NCBI GenBank assembly: GCA_002946415.1
Contig: NJPS01000067.1
Coordinates: 1,104,166 to 1,168,165, forward strand
Reading direction: 5' to 3'
DNA length: 64,000 nucleotides
From: Rutstroemia sp. NJR-2017a BVV2
Lineage: Eukaryota; Ascomycota; Leotiomycetes; Helotiales; Rutstroemiaceae
Position numbers and translations under genes: made by a program. The notes beneath the pieces were generated by a model that was not told the origin of the DNA, did not search any database, and saw only the letters and a program-made list of their open reading frames with translations. Positions 45,726 to 59,093 of the stretch are shown piece by piece (the first letter of the stretch is position 1; each line of letters opens with the position of its first letter).

Positions 45726-46530
45726 TCACACACATAGACCGGTTGTAGGGCTGACTGATTTGCCAGCTGCGCAATGATAAGTTGAGAGAAAATTATCGAA
45801 GTAATAACCGATAGTGGCCACCCCAGGGGGGGCCAAAGATCCAAGCAAACTCGGGATGATACGCCCAAGAGTTAGCAACAAGTAATTCGACGAAATTACC
45901 GAGAACGAAAGCTTTCCGACCTGGTCCCAAGTATCAGGGAACGTGCAAGTTTTCACTTTACCAATGCCGGTGTAAGGGCATGACGCCTGTTCCGGATACT
46001 GTGATCCGTCCACATGATATGCCGTGACTTGAATAACGCAACGTATACCTGGAGCGATAGCAGTTTTGTCAGAGAGGAAGCATCCGAAACTGGCACTTTT
46101 GGGTTTGAAAGAGACGACTGGAGATCCGGTATATTGCGACATAAGTGAGGAGCCGTTAACTCCTATACCGGAACCAGAACCATCAGGATAGGTCAGAAGT
46201 TGAAACTCGGGTTGCGGCTGGTCGGCATGAATTGCGAGGAAGGCGTCATAGTGAAGTTGATGGTAGGCTGGGAGGGGCGCTGCGTTGGTCACACCTGGAA
46301 TGCCCGATATTTCAATGTCTTCAAACTATAAATGTGTTAGTACAAAATCAAGTTACTGCCATCCATACTGCTTCATCTGTTGATTGTAACTCGTACTGTG
46401 CGGGGAACAACAATGACCAGAGGAAAGAGAGACTCACGTCACTGTAGACATCTTTCGTGGCTCGGCCTACTAGAGCTGCAGACAGGCCAATGAAAAGAGG
46501 TAGAATGATGGATGGGTTTGTAAACTTCAT
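45726..46530 (-). CDS. secreted protein of unknown function
   Basis: Two exons (46530-46438, 46325-45726) give 230 aa. The first exon encodes a signal peptide (MKFTNPSIILPLFIGLSAAL). The mature part has PAYHQLHYDAFLAIHADQPQ, FKPKSASFGCFLSDKTAIAP, IRCVIQVTAYHVDGSQY and CPYTGIGKVKTCTFPDTWDQ, with Cys spacing suggesting disulphides. Similar small secreted proteins are common in plant-associated and saprotrophic ascomycetes, without a known activity. The last about 45 residues (from TLGRIIPSLLG) read less convincingly. A 55-nt GTGGCC...GCAG segment there could be an unrecognised intron, so the C-terminus is uncertain. Confidence 0.65.
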
Positions 46531-48211
46531 GGTTGGAAATCGATTTGGAAAGGTGATTGAAGATGTGAGATGGAAGTTGAGAGATGGGGATGGAGGCAGG
46601 ATTAATGAGAGCTATCCCATTGCTTTATATCACATTCTCAGCCAGCCAAGTGCCCATTCCGGACATACCTCCGTCATCGTAGAGCTTTGGGTTCGCAATG
46701 CATATATCTGATGGCGTCCGGAAATTTTGGACACGGCAAGATATTGATTCCAAAAGCAAGAACACAAGGAATATGTCTAGTTAGTGATGTTCAGCTCTTT
46801 CATTCCATATGTTAGTTATTCACATAGCTATTGGCCAGCTCGAGGCAGACGTGGGAGGAGAGCAAACAAGTGATGCAAAATAGAAGAAGGCTTGTCTCCA
46901 TGTGCTAACGTTGCAGCGATGGCATATATCAATCATAGCTGAAGATCTATGACCCCGGGAATCGCGCAGAGACAGGGCACGGGACGATAGACCGAGATCG
47001 ATGTGCGATCTCGTCTCGCATATCCAAGTCCGGAACCTTATGCATGGTGGCTTTGAGAGGGAGTGGTCGTGTAACAGTCACTATTGAGTTCGCCTATCTG
47101 ATGTGGCTTTTTGATGTCTGGGGAAGTAGATCTGATATGCTAAATCTATACAGTATTAGCTAATGATGATCTATAGAGATATATGCGGCTGAGCGGTGCT
47201 GTGCGTAGGGCGAACGGCTCAGTTCATCCCTTTCTAGCAGGAGATGTCTTGGAGACTGGTTGGTGGTCGCTATAGTAAGACCGAAGTTTTGATCTGTTTC
47301 TTCGCGCGTTCAAGGTTATGAATGAATCTGTCAAGTTCAGACTTCGTGATATCAACATGAATGCGAAGCCACTGAGTCATTTCTATTAGCGCTGGCTTGC
47401 GAGCCCAGTCCGGTGATGTTTGAAAGGGAGGGCATATCAAGCCCAGTCCCGCAAATTATTAATCCAAGTCATTTATCCCCTTTGCGATCAAGCTCATACC
47501 AAAGTTGGTAGTCAAGTGATGATTGATGGAAATAGAAACACCAAATCTTCATTTTCCTATGGCTTGCTTTCTTGGTATTCCTGCCCGTGCAGTTGTCAGC
47601 CAATCAAGTGTCAAGGCTTACGATCGCTTAAATTGTCCAGCTCTCGCCATCTCCACTTCGCCCAATCACGGCTCATCCAGCTCGGATCCTCCAAAGTCCC
47701 TCCACTGACCGCCAGCTACGTTTCCCAGCCAAAATCCAGTCGTGCCAGTCCTCTGACTCCGCGTGTATCCATAATATGAAAAGCATCATTATGGCATTAT
47801 TTATGCAGATAAGAGATCGAGGCTGATTACGGATTATACGCGCTCGTTCGTTTGCGAGCGGTATCGAGAATAGCGCAACTTGCTTCATGTGAAAGTTGGA
47901 GAGCTTTAAGTTATTCAAGTCCCAATTTTTCGTATTTCTATATCAACAGGAACCTTGAAATCTCTCACCGTAACATGGTTACTTGTGCTCCTGGATGAGA
48001 AGAGGGATATTAGCTCTGCTTCTTCGTCATTCTTTGCGCTCTCTTCCTCATTCACTTCTTCAACGATTGCCTAGCTTACGATTCCACCGTATGTGCAATA
48101 AGCTCATTGTGCGACCTTGACTTGTCCACTAACATCTGAAGATTAGTCTTGTTCGAATTCTTACAAAACCACGCAGGCGTGCCCAAGTAACAAACAACCA
48201 GACGAGACGAG
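46531..48211. other. intergenic, no supported gene
   Basis: 1.68 kb containing the promoters of two divergent genes. Short ORFs only. Confidence 0.5.
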
Positions 48212-49342
48212 ATGGGTCTCGACAAGATCTTCGCAGCGGGGAAGAAGATCTCCGCCTCGAAATCCTCTTCCTCCAAAGGTGCCTCTTCCTCCCCTATCGC
48301 CCTCCCACTCGAGACTATCTTTCGTTTCCCTGGAGTCCTCACCGAAGTGTCGGGCATCGCCAAAAATCTTTCCGAGGGATGGACCGCATATCAGAATGGA
48401 GTGGCAATACGAAACCAGATCGAAGCGGTGCTTCCGGAAGTGCAGACATTTGCGAGTGGTATCAATCGTTATCTGAAGAATAAAAACTGGCTGGACGCCT
48501 TCCAGACATTCCTGGTCGGGGCGAACGTTGTCGCCTGCTTTATGGAAGTGCTTCAAGGCTCATCCGGTCTGGAGGAAATTGGACTGAAGATCCACAGCGA
48601 GCTCGAAGCGCAAACTGGGCTCGCGGCTCCGGATAAATTCGCCAAACATGTCGATAAATACATCCGGAAAGAAGCGGCGAGTGTGTATGCCGGCGGGGCA
48701 GAGCATCTCTATTTCTTATACCACCCCGACACGGACTGGCATGGTGAATTCCACGACATCGTCCAGAACAAACCCGTCCCGAGTAACTTCCTCGGCATGT
48801 CAGAGAACCTTCACGCCCTCTGCACGTGGATGCTATTCATGCGCAAACGTCTTGCCAAATCCGGCATCACCGCACGATTTCATCTACTTATCCCTGCCTA
48901 CCGACCTATGGTCATTAGACAATCATTCGTTTTCCCCGAGGAGCTCTATCCTCTCACCGTCCACGGACACATCCACAACTCCAAAGAATACGTCTGGCTC
49001 AACCTGCCTACCATGCAAGAGCTTTCGCCCGACGTATTCGAACTATCCAATATCGGCAATATCGCATCCATACCCAAGCCCCCGAAGCTCTGGGAACATG
49101 CCTTGACATGGGTTGGAAGTATACTCATGCCACGAAAGGAACCGCCGCCTATTGTTCTTGGACGAGGCGCGACAAGCGATAATGCAGGTGAAGTGGCGGA
49201 GGAATCAGATGAGAAACTCCGCCCGCCGGAGGATATTACCGTTCAGCCAGAGACTCGTCAGATATACAACGGCGAGCGAAAACGCCGACATAAACATCGG
49301 AGTTCCTCGAGGGTCCGGAGTTCATCCAGGGTCAAGGGTTGA
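48212..49342 (+). CDS. conserved fungal protein of unknown function, single exon (376 aa)
   Basis: An uninterrupted frame with good protein character. The first 30 residues are Ser/Lys-rich. A helical segment follows (GVLTEVSGIAKNLSEGWTAY, NQIEAVLPEVQTFASGINRY), with one moderately hydrophobic stretch (AFQTFLVGANVVACFMEVLQ). A middle domain reads LYFLYHPDTDWHGEFHDIV and SENLHALCTWMLFMRKRLAK. The tail is basic (ERKRRHKHRSSSRVRSSSR). I do not recognise the family. There is no signal peptide. A soluble or membrane-associated fungal-specific protein is the most that can be said. Confidence 0.7.
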   Translation: MGLDKIFAAGKKISASKSSSSKGASSSPIALPLETIFRFPGVLTEVSGIAKNLSEGWTAYQNGVAIRNQIEAVLPEVQTFASGINRYLKNKNWLDAFQTFLVGANVVACFMEVLQGSSGLEEIGLKIHSELEAQTGLAAPDKFAKHVDKYIRKEAASVYAGGAEHLYFLYHPDTDWHGEFHDIVQNKPVPSNFLGMSENLHALCTWMLFMRKRLAKSGITARFHLLIPAYRPMVIRQSFVFPEELYPLTVHGHIHNSKEYVWLNLPTMQELSPDVFELSNIGNIASIPKPPKLWEHALTWVGSILMPRKEPPPIVLGRGATSDNAGEVAEESDEKLRPPEDITVQPETRQIYNGERKRRHKHRSSSRVRSSSRVKG

Positions 49343-49751
49343 ATAGTCTATGATGGCGTTCTTTCAACTCGACAGCCCCCTCGCACAAGATTTGATCCAT
49401 GCCTAGATGGAGTACGGCTTCTCTCCAAAATTTTCTCCCCCACTTTTTCCTTCTCTTTTGAATTCAGCTCTCCACTGTCTGCCTGTCTGTCTGGAGATAT
49501 AGCGAGTTCAGAAATCGCATGCATATTGCAGAATACGCATGCATGCATGATGGAAAGAGAAAGAAAAAGGCAGAAAATCTATTTCCAGAAGCATTACTTG
49601 GCATAGCGGAGCATAGCAGAGAAGCGCATCAGAGCCAGGGAAACCAACTGCTTGTGTGTCTGTTCGCTATGTATCTTGGTTCTTCATTCTCTCATTTTCT
49701 GCATCTCTCTACATTCTTTCCTGGTTGATGATCTCAGGTTACCTAAACTTA

Positions 49752-49793
49752 GATGGGTGCATGGATGGATGGATAGATGGATGGATGGATGGA
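49752..49793. repeat. (GGAT)n tetranucleotide repeat
   Basis: Imperfect GGAT repeats with one GATA variant in the middle, 42 bp. Confidence 0.9.
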
Positions 49794-50377
49794 CTACCAC
49801 GAGAGAAACAAATGAAGAAGCAAGCTACGATGTTTATGAGACATTGATATCTCTCATATGGGGTGATGGATGTAAATGACAGATGATGAATGATGAGTTA
49901 TGAGTGATGAAAAGTTAGATCGACAGACTACATTTAGATAGACTTAGATATAGAAGCTATCAGTATCATCAGTATCTCATCTCGTCTCATCCCATATCGA
50001 CCCCCCTCCCTTTCTTTCTCATAAAATACCTTTATTACAACACCATCAAAACATCCGTTACATCAGATCTCATTCACATTCACAACCACCACAAATCACA
50101 TCAATATCCATCGCATTCTCATTCACCATAACGTCTCATTCATCCTCATTCACATTTACCCTCATTCATCCGCGTTCATCCTCACCACATCGCGATTTCG
50201 AAACCTTTTCCATTATATTACCAATGTATGTATTATACTACTCAAAATACACTAGCAAGGAACCCTCTATCAAATAAACAAGCTCACGCCGCTTTGAGAA
50301 AGACGAGAATTAAAAGAATATAGAAGTAAACCATAGGAGCGCAGACTAAAACCGACTCTCCAAGCAAAAACCCAAAG

Positions 50378-50460
50378 CATCGCATCGCCATCACATCGCA
50401 TCGCATCGCATCGCATCACATCATACCGCATCGCATCGCACCAGCATCAGCATCAACATC
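50378..50460. repeat. (CATCG)n-derived pentanucleotide repeat
   Basis: CATCG units repeated with scattered variants (CATCA, CATAC), decaying into CATCAG at the right end. Confidence 0.85.
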
Positions 50461-50838
50461 AGGATCAGTCAAAAATAAAACGCATTATCAATCTATTAAA
50501 TCTTCCTTCCTACCTACTTAGCTATCCCCCACAGAATAAAATGGCATCCCCAAAAATCAACTCAAACAACGTATTTCCAGCACCACAATCCTATCCATCT
50601 TCTGCAAAAAGTAGACGAAAACGCCCGGCGCCTTTACAGTAGTAAAATCTTTCTCCCCGCCCCAGTGGTAACTCTTGGGTTCAATCAACTCGATATGTAT
50701 GAAGGATAACTCCATGTACCATATCAAAAACTACAGAAATAAATCTTCGCCGCTATTATAAAAATTCCTAAACTCCCATTCTCCATTGTTTTATATATTT
50801 TCTTATTATCTCCCCCTCCTCCTCTCCCCATCTCCCCC

Positions 50839-52335
50839 TCAACCAGACAACTCCCCCCCATCACACTGCTGCCACATCTTCACACTCGAAACCTCCATCT
50901 GGCCATTATTAGTCCAAGTCGGATACCAATCATCTCTCGAATTCCAAAAATCGTTCTTCGCCGTCGGCGACGCATCAACCCAGGGCTTCCCACTCTTCCC
51001 ATCATCAAACCAGCCATTCGTACCGCCCACCGCGACATTAATAACCAGATAAAACTCCTGATCAAACGGAGCCTGGAAATGCCCCGTCTGAGACCAAGGA
51101 TCCACAATCCTCGTCCCGTTGCTATCAGCTGCAGGGAATTGGCCGCGACGCCAGAGAGGACGGTCGAAATTGGTGTAGAGAACTTGCAGAAGGCGGGAGT
51201 CGATGTAAGTGAAGAGGTATTTTTCAGACCATTCGAGACCGAAGGTGTGAGACTTGGCGGAGTAGGTGGTGTGCAGAGCCTTGCGCTTGACGTTAGTTCG
51301 CCACCAGGCATCGTTGGCGGAATCGGGTCCCCAGTGGAGCGCGGATGAGACAATGTTGTTGCCGCCTTGCTCGTAGGTGTAGTTGTTGCCGCGAGACTCC
51401 ATGATGTCGATTTCGCCCGAGAGGGGCCATTTGCCGTAGGTGCTGTTGACGGGTAACATCCAGATGGCCGGCCAGATCCAATCTCCCTCGGGGATCTTGG
51501 CGGTGACTTCAACACGACCGTATTTGATGGTTGCGCCTTTCTTAGTATTGATACGGCCAGACTTGACAGGTTGGATGATGGTGCCCGAAGTGAGGTTTGT
51601 AATCGAAACGCAGTTCTTCAAGATGTCGGATGAGCAAGTGCCGTCGGCAGTGAGATTGATAACAGTGTTGCCTGACATGAGGCTATCATCTTGCAATGTC
51701 GGTCTGATGATAAGCTTCCCATTCTCAACGAATACGTTCTCATCGGTGGTGGTAGTCTGTTCGAATTGTCCATTACTGCAGATATAATTAGCAAGGCGAA
51801 GTATGTCTGCCGGAATGGCAACTTACCCGAATCCACCAACTTCAGCTTCCTTTGTCCAGATATCAGTGTTGAAGCCATTGGCGAAGTCATCTTCATAAAC
51901 TGAGCAGTAATTGTGTTGAACAACAGACTTCACGCCATCATATACCAAGTAACCGGCAACCGCAAGACCTGCGAGTAAACCTATGATAGGAATGATGGTG
52001 ACCCATTTCTCCATTGGGTCCTTGATTAGCTTCCATGGCTGATCTAGTTCATTCTTGTTTATTCTTCTGGAGTGGAAATATCTCTGCTGGAACGCGGGAC
52101 GAGCGGCCGAACGCGCTGACGACACAGGTCGTGAGTCGTCTGGAGTAGCGAATGGATCTGGAGCGGTTGGACTGACACCTGGGGTTGCTGGCCCGGTAGA
52201 GGGAGACTCAGTCCTGCCTTCTGGGGTCTGAACACCTGCAGGTGTATTTTCTGAGCCCGATGCAACAACAGCTTGGTCGGCCGGTGCACCGGTTGCTGAG
52301 GTGGAACCTCTGTAGGTTGGATATTGACGATCCAT
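50839..52335 (-). CDS. membrane-anchored GH16 beta-glucanase-type glycoside hydrolase
   Basis: Two exons (52335-51827, 51775-50839) around a 51-nt intron give 481 aa. Residues 1-110 are a Ser/Thr/Pro-rich cytosolic head, and 111-132 a single membrane span (WVTIIPIIGLLAGLAVAGYL), so topology is type II with the enzyme outside. The GH16 domain starts at about 145 (YEDDFANGFNTDIWTKEAE) and carries the retaining signature GEIDIMESRGN with nucleophile Glu about 291, Asp about 293 and acid/base Glu about 296. Other features are WIWPAIWMLPVNSTYGKWPL and FYLVINVAVGGTNGWF, typical of the beta-1,3-glucanase/glucan-binding subgroup. A role in wall glucan remodelling is inferred. ATG 52335 was chosen over upstream in-frame codons because the MDRQYPTYRG head lacks hydrophobic noise. 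Confidence 0.92.
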
Positions 52336-55300
52336 TGTGGTGAGTGATGAACGAGAGAATAATGTAAAGAAAGAACGGTCTTGATCCTCGGGTTGACTGA
52401 TGGAGAAGAAAAAGAGGAAAGAGTGAATAGGCAGCTCGAGCACTTTATGAGGGACGAAAGCTGAATTCTGGGCCAATTCTGTACGAACTGCTCACCGGAA
52501 CCAATCTTTTGATATCCTCTCAGCTCGCTCTGGACCTTGCATTAGTGACTGAGAGGCCGAAGAAAAGTAGAGTATGGCATGGTAAAGTGAAGGTAACAAA
52601 GTGCAATGGAAGCTAGTCCAGCGTCTGTGGTGGTCGGAAGATATTTTTGTTGTCTGTTCCCTGGTTCGAAGGTGAGAGGTAGGAGGTAAAGGCAAGAGTG
52701 TCTAGATTTGGTAGAGCTAAAACTCCTCGACACTCGATAGGAAACGGAATTGAACTAGCCTTGGAGACCATCGGTATCATTTTCCTAGCCAGGAACCGAA
52801 GGAGCGACTTGCGGCTTGCGATTTACTTACCTTATTTTACCTCATTACCTGACTACCTGACCCGTGGAACTCCTCCCATACCACCCAGATACCCATCCAT
52901 AGAAAGCTATGGGTGAACAGTGAACCGAAGTCTCAAAATACTAACATAAATAATATGTGCCCATTAGCGTACAGCAGCAAATGCACCATGTAAATCGCTC
53001 CACCAGGATCCCAGAAATGAAGGACAAGCCGGCGACCTGCAGATGTCCCACGCCATGTTGCACACAGACTATCCAAAAAATCAAAGTTAACTTATTTACA
53101 AGAAAATAAAGACATCTTTTTGGCCGGATAAAACCAATTCCTCTAGAGGCGCTTTTCGCATTGGTCGCCTCGTATCTGCATGCATGCGTTTCTTCATAGA
53201 CTTAATATCGCCGCCGTTCTCACGCTCGCCCAAGCACCACCATATCCACCAAGCTCGATATCTCGGTCGTTAAAAAACGTTCCTCTTATTGCCCAAGCCA
53301 CAGGGGAATTTTGCACACCCGAGTCCAAGTTAAATCCCTGCGTTGGAGCTCAGATCTCAACAAATCAGTGCTTAGCGGGAAGTCCGTCGGCTTCGAAGTT
53401 TTCTGTACCGGTAACTATGTGCTAGTGGTTGGCTTTGTACCTGAATAGAAGAAAACTAGCTATTAGTAGGTTGCCAAGTTAAAGAAAAAGCTCTTATTTG
53501 CGATCCATGTCGTAGATCTCGGCCAGTTGCATCATTTACGCACAGCAGCAGTTCAGCTGAGTGTCTAAAACTGAACGAGTAGCTCTTAACCTTACTGCTT
53601 TCTAAGTGTCCGAGGAAGCAAAATTGCAAAATTGATCACCATGCATATCATGATATGATGCTTCAAATATATATTAATCATTCGAGCATTCGTAGAAGAA
53701 ACGTTTTCTTTTTTCTAGGCTAGGCAAATCCAGTCCAGAGTCCGCACATAGGAGTTCCACCAAATGTCGTACAAAAAGCCATGAAGCTCGGGAATACCGT
53801 CGAATCGCCCAATGAGGTACTAACCTTATTCTCCGAAAACCAAAGCTCCTATCTAACGGGAAGCCTTGAGGTCGTTTAAAGAACCCGTCTTATCCATGTA
53901 AAGAACTCTTTCGGTGATCTCCACGGACGCAGTCAATTCCCCGGAAGCTGAGAAGTTGCAGATAAACCCTCGCACTGCACGACATCGCGATGCGGTAGCG
54001 GATTTATTCATCGCTATCTAGATTTTCCGGCCCAGTCTCGTCGGGAAAAAATCAGACTGTTCGCGCGTTATGCTAGCCCAGTAGTTTTTGACCGTGGGCC
54101 GAACCAGAGGGCCCGGGTCTAGGGCTTGGAGCCTTGGGCTCAACCATAGAACCTAATGTGCGATGAGGAAGTCTTCTTCCAGCATCCCTTGGTTGAGCAT
54201 CAACGGAGATGCGAACTGAAAGCTGGAAATAGTTCGTTCGGCAACGCTGGTGAAGAGAGACTACGGATAACGCCAAGTGCTGCGTTACTGCAGAGTCTCA
54301 AGTCTCGACTCTCGACCTAGGTAAAAGTTATTGCACAAACTTTTTGAATGTTATCTGTAGGATAAAGATCTTCAAAACAAAAACGTTCCTGTCAGGTAGA
54401 AAATAATTAGCAGATGGCAGACCTGAGGTCCCAGCAGTCGTATCCTTCTGTGCGTCACGATGTTGATTTTCTTCGAAGTTCAAGGTCCTAGTTCCAACCG
54501 TTTGGGCCTCGTCGCCTATTTTTGATTATTGGAGGAGATATCGTGAGATCAACCATATCGTCAGTCACTGCTTAAGGAAAAGCTAAGCATGTAGAGTAGA
54601 TGGAAAGATATCGAATCACGTGATAACTTCCAATCTTTATCTCAGGCCCGAACAAGATTTTTCGGAGTCTCCCCCGGTGCAGGTCGAGTCCGTCGTTCAA
54701 CGATGCATTGACCTCGAGTTCCCAGCTTTCTTATCGCAGTGAATTCCATCAAGGATCCCCCAGTGGCCAGCATCCAGACCAATGGTAATCTCAATAAGCT
54801 TTCGCCTACTCGAAAGGTGTGACATCAAAGCATGCACCTCTGCAGGCCTGGGAGGCGACCTCCTACATAGCATCCCCGCGCTCCTATGCAGTCGATCACT
54901 GTAGTGCCTGCATTTGCGCTATCTATTTACGGATTCTCGTGTATGTACGTATGCATTTTCCGCCAGTGGCGAGCATTCGCCGTCAATGCTGTATTGCGTC
55001 CGCATCGAAGATAATATCACATGCTTAGCAGCAGGTAAGTGGATACTCTCAAACTCGAGAATCTGGAGGAAGAGCCGAGTAGGTAGCCCTGCATCAGCTC
55101 GACACAAGTGTAGAGACAGCTTCCACAACATGAAAGATCCTGCCATGCAGATATGAAGTTCGGACGATGTATGTATGTATGGAGCTGCCCCGGGTTGAAG
55201 TAAAGGACTACTTCGTTCATGAAGTTTAAAAACGCTCCATCTCGCAGTACACCGTGAGATTTCGTGGCAGAACACGTCGCTCCATACTATATTGGACATT

Positions 55301-58300
55301 CATCCATATTAATATAATATGTGGCTTCCTGCCACCAAGCCCATCGCCAAGTCCGTTATATAGCTCTGGGAAAACGGAAGCATTCTCGCCGGTAGTTGAA
55401 TGTAGACGTTCGAATGGGGGATATTAAGAAAACGTAGGTCTGTAAAACCCGGTTCCGAAAAGTTTGGTGTCGGACGGTCCTGTCGTGTAGCGGAATGGGA
55501 CGTGATCTACAGGCAGACAGATATGCAACGGTATTCTATCTTTTCCACAGCAGCATAGATAGGCAATAATGATGCAGGGCCTAGTATTTCTGTGACTGTA
55601 AGCAAGAGATTGCCAGGTAGCTATAAAAAGCCCGTTCCTTAAGTCGTAAATGCACGTACTACAACATATCGAGGCATCACCGACAGACTTGTTTATTGCA
55701 ACAAATGCAGATCCGGTCCACAATCATCCCATTTCCCAAGATAAAGGGAGTGTCTCGGACTTGGCTGGGTTCTGAAAAGACCGTGCATTTATCGTGGCTT
55801 GTCGTCAATTATCCTTAGACATAATGATGACAGTCTCATGAAGTTGTTGATCTTTTCTCCGTGTTTCTATGAAGATGCGGGCTGATGGTGGCCGGATGGT
55901 GCTGCACCTTTGTATCTGGTGTCACTTGACATTAAATAAATGACCCCATGTTCAGTGCAGGGGCACAATGATTCGTTGACCGAGACGTATGACAGAATAA
56001 ACCTTGTCGTTGACCTGCTAATACCGCGTGGAGGAATTGGAGTGACACAATGCGCACTCATCGTATTCTGCCAATATGTGAGAAAATCCTTGCTCATGAA
56101 TATGTGAGACATTGAGACGATGTCCAACGACAAGTACTCTTGACGAATGCGGGGTACCAGCACACTGACCCAAAAGCCTTGGTACGATTACACCATAATC
56201 ATATTGATTGAAGTAATATTGTAGTAGGGCTGGAGCGTAACCATGTCTTCAAATATTGTAGCGCACTCAAACGTGTTAATCTATGAGCCATGATCGGAAT
56301 TAATCAAGCTCTCAATGCTGTAAGACGGTAGCACTGGCTGACCAACGTTATGATTTGGCTAAGAAACTCGCTGAGAAGCCAGGCTAGAGAATTCCCGGCT
56401 CATTTGGGATGATCCCCATATTGCTTGCAGGAAAGCTACAAAAGATTGGAGCTTGTTGATGAATGGGGATTCTCAGACAACCACCCACCATAGATGAAAG
56501 TACAGGTTGTGAGATTCAGAAACTTCCCCGAGACAGTTTAATCGCTGTCGGCATGCGGATTCAAACGAGGCTTCACAAAGTCATCCATGACAAATAGAAA
56601 GCAAGCTAAGATTATCAGTGAATGCAAGTAATCGAAATCGATAGACCTAAGGGCATGCCATCGAGGGTTTTGCAAGTCGGCAAGAATTCAAGCAGACTAC
56701 CGCTAGGTACATCTCGTAGATGAGCCTGGTTCCTCGAAGACCTGGTTGTGGAATAGACCATGAACCGCCTACTGAACGTCGGCCCGTTTCCACGTTTCTT
56801 AGATCTGTGTTTGGCAATGCGGATTGGGAATGACGGATTGTGGTGTAAGGATCTCGCAATACGATCTGATCTGACAGAGTCCGTCGTCGCAGTGGATACA
56901 AGGTTTCGACTATTTGGCGGCTCGTATCTGGAGTAACTTGGTGCTAAGGTGATCGCATGTTTCGAAAATCCATCGATGTAGGTAGGAATTCAGCATATCT
57001 CAGCACCACAACAGGATCTCGTCGCCGTGCTCATTTCTTCTGTGGAGGACATTGGATTCGTGGCGTCGAGTGCAAGCTTGGTGATTCAAGACACTGTCTT
57101 TTCCTGTTCGACCGTCGGGGACCTGGATTCCCGCGCGAGTTGAAGAAAAGCCCGAAAATAGATGAAAGTTTGGCTACTCGTTACTAGGCAGGTAGTGGAA
57201 GCTCTGTTCTGTTGTCGAAGAGTGAAGATGATTGAATCAAGAGCTTGAGGTATGTGCAGAGCAGGGATAAGCACGCCACACGCCACACGGTTGCAGTAGA
57301 GGAGCGCGGCGAGCACGGGGCAAGCACGGGTACCTGGTGGAACTATGTTCCGAATGACGCGAGTGGTGGGATCACCGTTTTGCCTTGTTGCTATTCGCTC
57401 AGCCACACGACACCACGAACTTCTTCCCCTCTTCTCACGTCGTAGTCGCATTGTCTCTACTCATGCCCACTCCTAGTCGCCTTCCTTGTAGCAAATACCT
57501 CCACAGCATGTACATGTTGCGCTCAATTCAAGTTGACGGGATACGACTTGGAAGTATTGGGTACTTACAGATTTACACTTACACATACTTCACCTTACAC
57601 TTATATTAGAGCACAGATGCACCAAACTAGGAAAGCGCTACAGAACAAACTGCTCAGGAAGGCCAAGGGGGTGGGAAGGTGAGTGCCTTGCAGTAGCACA
57701 AGCATGGCTCCCTCACCACCATCCTACCAATAGCCATCGCTTCTCACCTTCGCGTGCCCTAACCTCCTCGTAGCACCGACTTTTCCAGTTTCCAATATCG
57801 GTGCTTTTTCCCCTCTGCCTAGAGACATCCTTACTCGTACTCACCCGACTCACCCATCCTCAAGAAAATATGACAACAACGAGATACCATTCACCTCCAC
57901 TATCCATTATCCACTATCCAAGCTCATTGACCATACCGCAGGCTAGAGAACCCGGTCTTCTGGATCTGCAGATTATTTGTCTATCTTGCCGAGATACTGG
58001 TGAGAGCTAGAGATGCAAACAAACATCCATGTTCAGCTTCGTATAATCAACAATCTCAGGAATATGAGAAGAGTATACTCCAAAGATCATTCAGAGCACC
58101 AAATTAAATCCTCGTTTCACGGCGCGCAGACCATGCGCATACAATATGATACAAAAATACACATGCTATCACCCACGGTCGGAGAAAAGGTTTGTTGTTG
58201 AATCCTCCTAGAGGGTAGCTGACAAGAATTCTCCGGAGCAGCGTCTATTCAGCCAGAGTCTTGTAGGTCAGAACTGCAACGAAGCCGGGCCTACCTCCCT

Positions 58301-59093
58301 AGTCTTCACCAATATCTCCAAACTTACTAGAACGCGAGCAGGTGCTTTCAGCAACTATCTTAGTCTCCATTTCCTCCCCTGCCCGTATTCTCAACATCGC
58401 ATTTAGATAGTATTGGCCTTCGGAGCTACATACTCTCCTTCTGGGTTACCCAGTCCTTGCAGCTCAATGTCCCGTCCCAAATTCCACCAGCAACGACTAG
58501 GTCTCCGCTAGAGCGCACGCCAGGACAAGGTCCAGGGTTCTATCAGTTTCTAGACATCAGAAAGCACATAGCTGGAATCTTGACCTTTGTATAACGTTCA
58601 GCTGTCTTGGCCAGCTCTGATCCATTCTGACAACTGCAAATCCTTTCGTTCTGGAGACAGTCTTCTTCCTACTTCATACTTCTTCGAGGCTGTATTTACC
58701 TATCCTTGTTCTGTTTCTTTACCACTGATCTCCTCGGCCTGTTTCCAAGTGACAATCTACTTCAGTCATTGTTTACTTTCTGTCTTCACTTACATTCGTT
58801 CTGTAGATCTCACCAGGCGCTGGAACCATCTGCCATTTCTCGTCTCACCTAAAGGCCCTGGATCAAGCTCTATGTATGTCTCACTGTCTTGCACACTTGC
58901 TTCATCTCCCTAGTTCTCTGCGGCATGGGTGGGAGACTCATTTTGTATTCTTAAGTTATCTAACTAAGACATATTAGCCATTCGTTCTTCAAGTGCCCAC
59001 AATTTTCCCATTACTACTTCATAATTCCACACGCGCGAAGACCTTCTGCATCACCATCCTCAAAATCTAATAGACATCGAAAACATCGCCGTT
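52336..59093. other. long gene-poor region (about 6.7 kb)
   Basis: No frame in this stretch has a domain, splice chain or convincing composition. One weak exception is at 53180-53425 (listed separately). The last 600 bp are CT-rich and probably the promoter and leader of the GT2 gene. The size suggests a long regulatory interval, a decayed region or a gene that I cannot see by eye. Confidence 0.5.
53180..53425 (+). CDS. possible small secreted protein (weak)
   Basis: 81 codons open with a signal-peptide-like stretch (MHAFLHRLNIAAVLTLAQA) and contain four Cys (FCTPESKLNPC, NQCLAG, terminal C). A GTAACT just before the stop could be a donor to a further exon. Nothing else supports it, and neighbouring ORFs are noise, so treat as speculative. 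Confidence 0.2.
   Translation: MHAFLHRLNIAAVLTLAQAPPYPPSSISRSLKNVPLIAQATGEFCTPESKLNPCVGAQISTNQCLAGSPSASKFSVPVTMC

Larger units (their letters stand above)
49343..50838. other. repeat-rich intergenic region
   Basis: 1.5 kb of low-complexity DNA: a GGAT/GATG tetranucleotide tract at 49752-49793, CATTCAC/CTCATTCA motifs at about 50040-50200, and CATCG pentanucleotide repeats at about 50378-50460. No gene is supported. The right end is the 3' UTR of the GH16 gene. Confidence 0.7.

Noticed and set aside
49752..50460. Short tandem repeats considered as a CRISPR-like array
   Set aside because: Units are 4-5 bp with no spacers, and this is a eukaryotic genome; these are simple microsatellites.
52660..52680. 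GGTTCGAAGGTGAGAGG considered as a tRNA T-arm
   Set aside because: No matching D-arm, anticodon stem or acceptor stem could be folded around it.
54919..55299. 126-codon minus-strand frame in the long gene-poor interval
   Set aside because: No start context, motif or splice chain; composition looks random.
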